Shown here: piece by piece, positions 30,001 through 39,537 of the stretch
How the letters are laid out: every line of letters starts with the position of its first letter
Numbering within the stretch: the stretch's first letter is position 1
Notes under the pieces: generated by a model
Seen by the model: the letters and a program-made list of their open reading frames with translations, nothing else
What the model was told of the DNA's origin: nothing
Database searches by the model: none
Translations under genes and position numbers: made by a program
Source: Pyropia yezoensis
Taxonomy: Eukaryota; Rhodophyta; Bangiophyceae; Bangiales; Bangiaceae
Length of the DNA: 64,000 bases
Assembly: GCA_009829735.1 (NCBI GenBank)
Contig: CM020620.1
Location: 14,939,420 to 15,003,419 of the forward strand
Direction: 5' to 3'

Positions 30001-31127
30001 CGTCGACGTAATCGACCACGTGCGGGGATGCCACCCGTGTGCACGGAATCGTATGAGTCTTCATAGGCGGGCATCCGCTATGAAACTGTTCCCCCCGGAC
30101 GGACCCAACAAGCAAGTCGCTATCGACGTACTCGGGCCGCTTCCGAAAACGGAAGAACGGAACAGGTACATCCTGGTCATGTCGGACCGCTTTATTAAGC
30201 TGTCACGGGCAGTAGCAATCCCGATCGATACGGCCTACACGATCATGAACGCAGTGGTTGACCACTGGATCAGTGCATACGGAGTAATGAAACAACTCCT
30301 CTCCGACAACGGAGCAATCCTTACGTCAGCATTCTGCACTAAGGTCCTTGGCATGTTCGGCATCGAACCCCTGCGGGCATCCGACTACCACCCGCAATCC
30401 AACGGGCGGGTGGAGCGTTTCAACCGCACCATCGTGAAGATGCTCCAATGCTATGTGGTGGAACACACGAAGACGTGGGACAGGCTTCTGTCCGTCTTGA
30501 CCCTGGCATACAATGCCAGGCCCCACCGGAGTACCAGCATTGCACCACTGGAATGGGTCATGCCCATGGGCGTCGGGAACCTGACGCTGCCACCGGGCAG
30601 ATGCACTCGGTATGACATGCCGAAGGGCCGACCGGCCGAACGGATCCACTTAGCTTGGTTGGCCAAGCTATCGTGGATGATTCCGAAGCTCAAGGGTGCC
30701 CTTGACCATACAACTTCGATACAAGAAGAACTTTGATGCCCGGCTACGGGTACGCAATGCAACCCTGGTAACAGGTGACTGGGTCTACATCAGACACCAG
30801 AAGCTCCGAGGGAACAAGCTTATGCAACCGGTCAAGGGACCGTACCAGATCTTACACAGAGATGATCACTCTGTCATCCTGCACTCCGATACGGAGATAC
30901 AACGCATCAACCTCAATGATGTGCCACCTGCTCCGAGGCCGGAACAGCCTCAGCCGGTACCGGCTGGGTTACTACATGAAGCTCTTACAACCCACCGGTC
31001 AGATGACCCGGTGGGACCGGATGGGATTCCATACCAAGGAGAGAGCGTGGTCGGACACACCGACCCGGACCTACCAGGACCCTGGTACGTCAAGGTGATG
31101 TGTGTCGGATCCGACTCACGCACCTGA
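27028..31127 (+). pseudogene. pol: pol of element 2: PR-RT-RH-IN, three frame breaks and one in-frame TAA
   Basis: Starts at ATG 27028, 8 bp after gag. Frame breaks: at a G5 run near 27322-27326, just before the protease motif VLDTGAGPNLIR; a 2-bp TA gain near 28728-28732 inside RT (between AIDN and LSGVKWRNC); and a 1-bp shift near 30697 after the integrase core. TAA 29411-29413 falls in RNase H at LRP-stop-LEGSRF, where element 1 has the Tyr of LRHYLEG. RT motifs present: FCIDYRRLN, MPFGLSNAPATF and VYFDDVIVFS. Integrase: HHCC (EHENPTAGH...CHPCARNR), IDVLGPLP, LLSDNGA and GRVERFNRT (complete D,D,E), then a GPY-like C-terminus (KGPYQILHRDD). No chromodomain is seen. Confidence 0.9.
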
Positions 31128-31644
31128 GAACAGGCGGCGAATATACCCCGCCACCTCCTCATGCCTTACATGAGGCGACGACGCCTACTGTAACAACCCA
31201 CCCGACACCGACTTCGGCTGTTGGGGGGTGAGGCTTATACCTACTAAGTAGGGTGTCACATGGATTCGGCAAGACTTAGGTTCACTAAGTTGGAGCGGGC
31301 TTAGGCAAACTAAGTAAGCTGCTGACTTTTACAAGTTTACTTGAAGGAGATGACTAACTCCGATAACTTCAAAGTAACCTGAGGCTTACACCAAGGTAAA
31401 CCTTCAGCCATGAGGCAAGTGACGGACCAAGGAAGGTTGACCTTCATGAGTATTAACCAACCAGGATGGGTTGTAGGGCGTGGGAAAAAACCGAGGCAGG
31501 CCACGGCTAAGTCAGACGGGGTACTCCCCAATGGCAGGCATTGGTATCATGCAAACGCCCCGGCGGGGGATGAGTTTATACTCACTACTACCCGGCCACC
31601 ATAAGGGTCACCGGGTCCCTCTCCCTCACAAACAATAGCACTCC
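31128..31644. other. Noncoding gap between pol and the antisense gene
   Basis: Lower GC than its surroundings. It contains three ACTAAGT words (about 31244, 31285 and 31315) and related AAGTAA/TTACTT words that could pair. pol and the antisense gene converge here, so both may terminate inside it. Confidence 0.5.
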
Positions 31645-34013
31645 TCAGTGGGTAGACCCACTGCCCGAGGGAGGCCACTCACGCGTAAGCGCGTACACCT
31701 TCATGCTCCACCGGTCGGCAATCTCACGACGGTCAATCACCCGAGTTACCTCGGTGCATAGCTGGACGAGAGTGCTGCGGCCAGCCTCCACGTCCGCCAA
31801 AGCTGACTGGAGGCGGTCCAGCACGCCACCGTAGTAGCGCGCGGACCCAACCAGCGCAGCACCGGGGGGGATATCCCCCCAGCAAACAGAGAGACCCTCC
31901 CGCATCGCGCGGGCAATAAGGGCGGCAACGCCTTCATACCATAGACGAGGACCCCCGTCAGGCATGACAGGGGCGGAAGGTGACACTGGCGCAGCCAGAG
32001 GAGCCATAAGAGCCGACACGGCCACCACCGGAGCCGGTGGCGCCGGATACGAGGCCCGGTAGGACCCTACTGAAGGGGCTCCACCGTAAACCCGGCGGGG
32101 CTCCGCCCGACGACGGGACACCTCACGCTCCCCACCCGCAGAGTCCCACTCTCGGGGACGACGGCCAACCGCGACCGGTATCAGGTTACCGAACCACGGG
32201 GCAAGGATCTGAAGAGGGTCATGGATAACCATGGGAATACCCAGTTCAGCAACAGCCTCGGTGGACGCCCACCCACGGAAATTGGGCTCACCCGGCTGAG
32301 TACGCCGGACACGAACCGAGTGACGAGGCAAGGGGGAAGCCCCAGCCTGCGGGTCCCGGTACGGGGGAAGGGCCAACACCCCAGCCCAGTTCACGGCATC
32401 GTGAACAGCCAGCTGGGCCTCGAACTCCCGGGCCAACCCGGTCTTGGCGGCTATCATGTCCACGCCAAGCTGCTCGATGTGCCGACGGACCCTCGTCGGA
32501 AGATGAAACAGGCGCCCCTGCCGGCGGACGGACAGCAAGAAGGAGGAAGCCTGCCCGAGGGTAACCTCAAGGGTGAAGGTCCCCTGCAACGGATGGACCG
32601 GCCGGGAGGCCAACACACCCCCGAAGTATCGGAGGCAGGAGCCGGTGTCAAACCGGAAAGCAGGGGCGGGTTCCCACCCCTCCTGCCACAGAGGCGGGCG
32701 CACGGCAGTGTACACCGGCGCACGACCGTTACCAGTCTGCAACGCACACGTTATATCGGTGCGGAACGCATCCGCCATGACACCATGGTTGCGTCGCCAG
32801 CTCGACGCTGACTTCAACCCCGCCATAGGCGGGTACGGAGCCGTCATCGTCAAGTATGGGGATACCCCCGGGAAGTACTCGAACCCGGGATACCGGCCGG
32901 TATCACCCTCCGTCTCCCCAAACGCAACCGGCTCCGCCGCCGCCGCAATCCCCCGAACACTAGCCGGGAGTCAACCTCCCGCGGCAACGCGGGGGCAATC
33001 AAGTCGCATATCCCGAAGGCGGAGTCGAGGTAGACCTCACCCCGCCCCATCCGGGTGCGCCAGAGCTGCGCATGCCGGTCGTCCGGCTGGCTCAGGATCC
33101 AATGATGTTCCACCCGGACCGCGTTCGGCTGGTTGACCAGCCGCACCAACTCCCGCTCCAAGCTCGGGTCCACCTTGACGCGCCGGGAGGTCTCTCCAGG
33201 GAGACGCGGCTGGTGGAAGTCCACCCACATCCGCCCAGCGGACTCCATCGACTCCTGCACAGTCATGCCTCGAACCCGAGCCACCAAGTCGGACATCGAC
33301 ATGGCGGGGTGACCTGCCGCCAAGGCGACGCCGCCACCCAACGGGGCAACCCGGGCAGGACCAGGAAGAATCGGGGGCGCCGGGGGGAGCCCCACCGGCA
33401 GATGGGCCGGCACCGGCCGAGCACGGGGCCGAGGAGGAAGAAGAAGGGCGGGCGCCCCCCCGGAGTAACTCCCGGAGTCCACTGCAATCGGGGTAGATAC
33501 TTCTTGACCACCAAGCGTCCGCGGCACCGCGGGCAGAGCATCGCCGCCACCCGGGCCCGACGTGGGCACCGCAGGGGCAGCAGGGGTAGACCCGTTACCC
33601 GCCGCCGCGGACACACTAACCGGGCGGGCACCCGCGCCGTCTTGACCCGCCGGCCCGGCCGGGGTTCCGCCACGACCATCCGACACGCCGGCGATGCCGT
33701 CTTGAGGTAGAGCCGCGCCGGCACCGGCGACAGAAGCCATCCGGGCCGCCGGAGGAGTAGGGGTAGAGGCAACCGCTACACGCGGTTGCCCGCCACCCGA
33801 CGGAGCCATCGTGCCGCTGCACACGGACGACAATCCGCCCGGCGCACCTTCCGGGGCCACACGAACGGTCACCCGGTCGCCTTCGTCCTCCGACGAGCTC
33901 GCCAAGAAGCACTTGGCGGCGGTGGCAGAGACGGGAACGTCGTCCACCATCACCTCTTCCTCCTCCTCAAGCAGGAGGTCGTCCTCGCCCCCGGGAACCT
34001 GGGGGTCCGACAT
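31645..34013 (-). CDS. Antisense gene of element 2, unknown product (two ORFs joined by one frameshift)
   Basis: On the strand opposite to gag-pol. ORF A starts at MSDPQVPGGEDDLLLEEEEE (ATG 34013), acidic, then Pro/Ala/Gly-rich, then a structured part (MTVQESMESAGRMWVDFHQP...). It loses its natural sequence around 32950-32975. There the other frame takes over with AEPVAFGETEGDTGRYPGFE and runs as ORF B through 32847 to the stop at 31647-31645. Together they give roughly 790 codons, with only one indel needed, near a C5 run. No known domain is recognised; the C-terminal half looks globular. Comparable antisense genes between pol and the 3' LTR are known from some plant Ty3 elements (Grande-type). 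A role such as regulator or envelope-like protein is guesswork. Confidence 0.65.
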
Positions 34014-34119
34014 GGTGAAGCCGGGGTAGCAGGGGCGCCCCGCGCCAGAAAGCCGCAACCGGCTCGACCCGGTACAAGGAACGCTCTCACGGAGGAGCCA
34101 GGGAAGCGCGGGCACCCGC

Positions 34120-34129
34120 GCTTATAACC
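34120..34129 (-). promoter_or_regulatory. TATA-like element upstream of the antisense gene
   Basis: Minus strand GGTTATAAGC about 108 bp upstream of ATG 34013, inside an otherwise GC-rich stretch. Suggests the antisense gene has its own promoter internal to the element. Confidence 0.4.
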
Positions 34130-34591
34130 ACACAGCTCAGCACGAGCGATATGGTAGCGCGGGACGACCCGCGCCAGCCGAGCTACGAGGGCGCTCCACC
34201 CAGGCACCTCGATCGGGGCCACGCCCCCCCCGACACGGGGTAACCAAGGGGGGTCACCCCCAACCGCCCCCACGCAACGCGGGCAACCCCCGCCTCCCAC
34301 TCAATCGCCCCACGAGAGGGGCCCCCCTACCACCAGACGCCTGGTGGCGGATCCGCTTACACCACCCCTCGAAAAGGGGGGTCGTGAACAGAAACCCGCA
34401 TCGGGAATTCAACGGTCCGGAAAGCGGATCGTGTGTGTACCACACAAAGGGGGGCACCCCCCTCAGACAACCTCGAAAAGGGGTGTCTGTCGCGACAGGG
34501 CGCAAAGCCCAACCCGACTGGTAAACGGTCACGCGACCCACTTACATTCGGTAACCCGAATGCAACTCGACCCGAGAACGGGCCGAATCTC
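34130..34591. other. Element 2 region between the antisense promoter and the polypurine tract
   Basis: No gene. Holds short hairpins such as GGGGGGCACCCCCC (34451-34464) and two copies of a CCTCGAAAAGGGG word (about 34367 and 34470). These may be structural RNA features of the 3' untranslated part. Confidence 0.4.
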
Positions 34592-34603
34592 AGAGGGGGG
34601 ATA
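34592..34603 (+). promoter_or_regulatory. Polypurine tract of element 2
   Basis: AGAGGGGGGATA directly before the 3' LTR (TGTAGC at 34604), the expected plus-strand priming site. Confidence 0.75.
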
Positions 34604-34966
34604 TGTAGCAATATGGTTGGCCGTATTGTGACCCTAATATTAGGGGGGCTACGTCTAATCCTTAACTTTCAATTTGAGAGTCCGTACTGGTCACGGTATC
34701 TATAAGTTACGTATGACCAGAGGGACTTGCATCTTGGGGTGGACGGTAGTTAGTAGTGTCTCCGAGGGTTTATAACGAGGGGGCCGGCGGCGAATCCACC
34801 GCCGGCCAAGGTAGAACAACAAACCCCTCCCATTTGGGCTCCCATCTTGGTCCCGTGGCTTGCGCTCAAAGGACAGCAACCTTGGCCTCCCGGTGACGTT
34901 GGTGCCGATCCCCCCTGGTGAGTGTTCCCTGAGAGTGGACGTGCAGCGGATACCTATTGTGCTACA
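34604..34966 (+). repeat. 3' LTR of element 2
   Basis: 363 bp, about eight substitutions from the 5' LTR, ending TGTGCTACA and followed by the target duplication GGACC. Confidence 0.93.
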
Positions 34967-35275
34967 GGACCCCTGGCCAGGGGTCGTCGCCGTGCTGGCG
35001 TCCCGCGCTTTCCTTACCTCCTCTTCCGTCGCGTCAAGACTGTACGTCAACCGCCTCCCTCTGCCGCGCGCGGGCCGTGCGAGTCTGCTTTTGTTCTTCC
35101 TGGTTGATGAGGCTGATGTGCAGCGGTTTGTCCTTGCGCGTCGGGTACTGACACGTCTGTGGCTCTTTTTGCGTCGTGCCTATCGTTTTTCTCATGTCTT
35201 TCCGGTCTGTGTTGTGTTTTGATTGCTTTTGTGTTGACTGTATTATTTTCTAGACCTCTTGCGCAGGGGGCGCCC

Positions 35276-36991
35276 ATGGACTCGGACGATGAAGAGGACG
35301 TTGTCCTCGCCCTCGCCACTCACCAACACATGACCACACTGCTCCTGCTACATCTGCGCGTCTTGAGGTCGCGCATTTATCGCCGGCGCCGGGGCTCCAT
35401 CCGCGGCCGTCACGGCAACAAACGTCGCGACTTTTCTGATGCGGTGCGGCGCATACGCGAGTATTACTTTGGATTGGACGGGCAGGAGCCCGTGTACGAT
35501 GAGAAGGACTTCGAGCCGCGCTTCCGTGTGCCGCGTGTTGTCTTCTCCCGTATCTACAACGCCATCAAGACCGAGCCCTGGTGGCGGTAGCGACCAAGTG
35601 CCACCGGCCCGCCACAAGCCCACCCCCTGCAAAAGCTCATTGGCGCCTTCCGTGTCATTACTTATGGGGAGTGCATGGACCGCGGCGAAGATTATGTCGC
35701 TTTGAGTCAGACGACAATCTCCTTGGCAACCTATCGGCTTGTGGCCTTCATTCTGCGCACATACCAGGACGAGTGCCTGCGGGCGCCGACCTTGGAGGAC
35801 CTGAGGCACATCATGCGTCGCAACGCTGAGAGGGGCCTTCCAGGCTGTTTTGGCAGTCTGAACTGCTCGCACTGGGAGTGGAGCACATGCCCCACTGCAC
35901 ACACACCGGCATGTACAAGGACCGGCACGGGAAGCGCACGTTCGTGCTGGAGACCATCTGTGATGAAGACATGTGGATCTGGCACATCTACGCCGGGGCA
36001 CTTGGCAGCAAAAATGACCTCAACGTGCTTGCGCACAGCCCGCTCATGACCAAGGTGACCCAGGGGCGTTGGCCCCTGTCTGGGCTGTCTTTTTCTGTGA
36101 ATGGGACCCGCTTTCGCATGCCTTATTACCTCGTGGACGGGATATACCCGCGCAATGCTTTCCTCATGTCGCCGCATGCAGAGCCCTCCACTAAAAAAGA
36201 GCGTGCTTTTAATCGCCTGCAAGAGGCGTTACGGAAGGACGTTGAGCGTCTCTACGCCGTACTGACGCGCCGCCTCAATGTAGCTCTGTATCCTGCCCGT
36301 GCCCACTCTGTGTCTAACCTAATCTGTACGGCCAAAGGCGATTGCCATTTTGCACAACATGGTTACTGAGCAGCGCCGTGATAGGTACGTGTCGCGCTCT
36401 CGCCCAAGGTATGGACAGGGAGGACCAGATGTGGGGGAAGGTGAGGGCACGGAGTACGGCGATGGAGGAGATGGCGGCGTAAGAGTTGATGGAGCAGACG
36501 GCGGTGGAAGCGGCTCTGGAGGTGGCCGACATGACGGGGCCGCCCCAGAGTCTCAACGCGGAGGAGGAAGTGCAGACGGTGGCGATAGATGTGCAGCTGC
36601 AAGTGAAGGTGCGCTAGGTGGAGTTGGGGAAGAGCAGAGTGGAGTGGAAGACGGACTGGGTGGAGTGGGAGGGGCAGCGGATGACGTGGGAGGGGGTGGC
36701 GGAGGTGGGTGTGCACCTGGAAGTGGTGGGGGAGGGGGTGGCAGCGGTGGGGGTGGTGGGAGTGCACATGGAGGTGGGGGGGGAATGGGTAGCAGCGGTG
36801 GGGGTGCCCCGGAGGTGGAGGGGCAGCTGATGGAGAGGAAGGGGGCGGGATCGGCGGTGCTAGGGCACTCGGGGTCGGAGGCGGACCGGGTCCTGCGCAC
36901 ACCCCGGCCGGCGATCCGGCGGAGGGGTTGTTGCTCCAGGCGCTCATGTCCTGGTCCCACGCAACGGACAGGGACGTACATGCGGCGCTAA
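35276..36991 (+). pseudogene. PIF/Harbinger transposase, broken
   Basis: ATG 35276 (MDSDDEEDVVLAL) opens a protein with the features of PIF/Harbinger nucleases. In order: FRVPRVVFSRIY; PLQKLIGAFRVITYG; SLATYRLVAFILRTYQDECL; GCFGSLNCSHWEWSTCP; FVLETICDEDMWIWHIYAG; NDLNVLAHSP; YYLVDGIYPRNAF; RKDVERLYAV; and ILHNMVTEQRRDR. The usual GSIDC catalytic Asp is Asn here. Breaks: TAG 35588-35590 in frame at WWR-stop-RPSATG (a Gln is common there); a shift in a CA repeat near 35913; and a shift back near 36335. After ILHNM the frame runs into a Gly-rich low-complexity tail to 36991 that may not be part of the ancestral protein. Not functional as written. Confidence 0.85.
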
Positions 36992-37249
36992 AAAAAGGGC
37001 GGCCTCACCGAGCACGTCTGGCAGCACCGCGACTGCTTCCTCGATCCGTATCAGGAGATAAACTCCACGCCCTTGTCTTGTTTCCGTATTCTTCCTACTC
37101 GCTTCCTTCACTGCAGCGAAACGAAAATTGAGAACTCCTTGAGCCCACGTCGGTCCGGGGGGGGACGACGTGGCGTCGGTTTTCGCGGCGGCGCCTGTTG
37201 GCGAGGAGGGGCGGTGACGACAGCGCGGCTATTGTGTCAGCCGCGGCGC

Positions 37250-39190
37250 TAGTTCGCGCCGCCGGGGAGGGGGACAAGGACCTGGCAGTGGCGCTTTCGG
37301 CGGCGCTGGTTGGCGCCGCCGGGGGGAGGGGGACAGGTGCCGGGCCGCCGGGTTTGCCGCAGCGTTTGTAGGTGGGGCTCTAGGTGGGGGGGGGGGACAA
37401 CGACCTGGCGTCTGCGATTGCGGTGGCGTTTGTCGGTGCGGCGCTGACAAGGGGGGAGGACAAGGACCTGGACCCCGCTTATGCCGTGGCGCTTGCCTGC
37501 GCGGCGCTGGCGGGGGGGGAACAAGGACCTGGCGGCTAATTTGGCCTTCGCGCTTGCCGACGCCGGGCTGGGGCAGGGGGACAAGGACCTGGCCGCCATT
37601 TCTGCCTGGGCGTTTTCTTGCCCCGTGCCTGGGGGGAGGGGTCAAGGGCGTGGCCGCCGCTTTTGCCTGGGAGCTTCCTTGCCCAATGCTGAGGGGGGGG
37701 GGCAAGGCCGTGGACGCCGCTTGTGCCTCTGCGTTTGCCTGCGTCAAGCTAGGGAGGAGGCGACGAGGACTTGCCACCGCTGTTGCCTGGGCGTCTTCCT
37801 GCCCCGTGCTGATGGGGGGGGTGCAAGGGCGTAGCCGCCGCTGTGGCCCTGGCATTTTCCTGCCCCGTGCTGAGTGGGGGCGGCAAGGGCATGGCCACCG
37901 CATTTGCCTGGTCATTTTCCTGCGCCGGGCTGGGGGGGGGGGGGCAACAGCGTGGCCGGCGCTTTTGCCTCATCGTCTTCCTGCTCCGCGCTGGTGGGGT
38001 GGGGGCAAGGGCGTGGCCGCCGCTTTCGCCTCGGCGTTGGCCTGCGCCGGGCTGGAAGGGGGGGGCGAGGATGTGGCCGCCGCTGTTGCCTTGGCGTCTT
38101 CCTGCCCCGTGCCTGGGGGGGGGGGGCAAGGGCGTGTCCGCCGCTTTTGCCTCGGCGTTTGTCTGCGCTGGGCTGGCAGGGGGGGGCAAGGACGTGGCCG
38201 CCGCTGTTGTCTTGGCGTTTTCCTGCCCCGTGCCTAAGGGGGCGGCCAAGGGCGTGAGCGCCGCTTTTGCCTCGGCGTTTGCCTGCGCCGGGCTTAGGGG
38301 GGGGGGACAAGAACCTGACGCGTGCATGTGCGGCGGTCGTTGTCGATGCGGCGCTGGGGGGGGGGGCTGTCAGGGACCTGGCCGCGGCGATTGCGGTGAT
38401 GATTGTTGGTGCGGCGCAGGGGGTGGGGGACAAGGACCTTGTTGCCGCATTTGCCGTGCCGTTTGCCTTCGCGGCGGGGGGGCTGGGGGGCAAGGACGTG
38501 GCCGCTGCGCTTTCGGCGGCGTCTGTCGTTGTGCGGGGGAGTGACAAGGACCTGGCGCCCCCGTTTGCGGCGGTCGTTGTCAGTGCGGCGCCTGGGGGGG
38601 AGGACAAGGACTTGGCCCCCGCTTTATCCTTTGCGTCGGTGGTTGCGCTGGAGGGGGACAACAACCTGGCGCCCGCGTGCGCGGCAGTTCTTGTCGGTAC
38701 GGCCGCTGGGGGGGGGGCGACAAGGACCTGTCCGACGCTTTTGCCTCGGCGTTTGCCTGCGCGGCGCCGGGGGGGGGGGGGCAAGGACCTGGCGCACGCG
38801 TTTGCCGCGACTATTGTCTGTGCGGAGGTGGCGCTTAGGGGGGACGAGGACCTGCCCGCCGCGCTTGCCGCTGCATATTTTGCTTCGCGGGGGGGGGACA
38901 AGAGCTCGGCGCCTGCGTGCGCGGCGGTGTTTTACGGTGCCGCGCTAGGCGAGGGGGGTGAGAAGGATTTGGCGCCCGCATGTGCAGCGGTGTTCGTCAG
39001 AGCGGCGCTGGGGGGGGGGGGGACAAGGAGCTGGCCGCCGCGATTGCGGTGACGGTTTTCGGTGCGGCGCAGGGGGGGGGGGACAAGGACCTGGTCGCTG
39101 CTCTTAAGGTGGCGTTAGCCTGCGCGGCGCCGGGGGGGGGGGGGCACGACGGTGTGGAAGTGGTGCTGGCGGCGACACTGGTTGTCAGTG
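37250..39190. repeat. ~60-bp GC-rich minisatellite, about 30 units
   Basis: Degenerate tandem units 60-64 bp apart, anchored by GGGGGACAAGGACCTGGC (for example near 37270, 37390, 37455, 37517 and 37578, drifting to GGGCAAGGGCGTGGCC further right). Each unit has a variable G run, so unit length changes by a base or two. Because the period is close to a multiple of three, 20-residue repeats are open on both strands: a KDLA-A-A-V-AA-GGG type on plus and a PPP-PAQANAEAKAA type on minus. I treat it as noncoding. It lies between the Harbinger transposase and its Myb/NAM-like partner. Confidence 0.8.
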
Positions 39191-39537
39191 CCGTGTGTGG
39201 ACAACGGCGTGGCGGTTGTTGTGCCAGCGGCGACTTTTGGTGATGGGAGGGAGGGGATGACAACGACAGGGAGAGCGGGGGACATCGACTTGGCGGTTGG
39301 GATGGGTCTTTGTGAGGGATGATGGTTGCATCATCGGAGTGCACAGACAAGTTGTTCCAGTGGGAAAAAACAAAACCCAGCGATGAAGCCCGGGAAAAAG
39401 AAAAGCATGACGTACGCCTACCCTACACTACGACGCAGCATAGGCAACCACTACAACAACTACTCCTACCACTACTTCTACTGCTACTGCAGCACGTACG
39501 CAAACGTGGCCGCCAGCTATGACCGCGCAAAAGCGCG

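Larger units (their letters stand above)
24248..34966 (+). mobile_element. Ty3/gypsy LTR retrotransposon 2, complete ends, decayed genes, antisense gene
   Basis: 363-bp LTRs at 24248-24610 and 34604-34966 start TGTAGC and end in ACA. They are flanked by the 5-bp target duplication GGACC (24243-24247 and 34967-34971). The LTRs differ at about eight positions, so the insertion is not brand new. Order: 5' LTR, PBS, gag, pol (PR-RT-RH-IN), a ~0.5-kb noncoding gap, a long gene on the opposite strand, PPT, 3' LTR. gag has two in-frame stops. pol has three frame breaks and one in-frame TAA, so this copy is not autonomous. It shares its PBS with element 1 and belongs to the same broad lineage. Confidence 0.93.

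Noticed and set aside
36350..36991. Independent Gly-rich gene
   Set aside because: Its first residues (LHNMVTEQRRDR) are the end of the Harbinger transposase; the rest is a purine-rich low-complexity tail.
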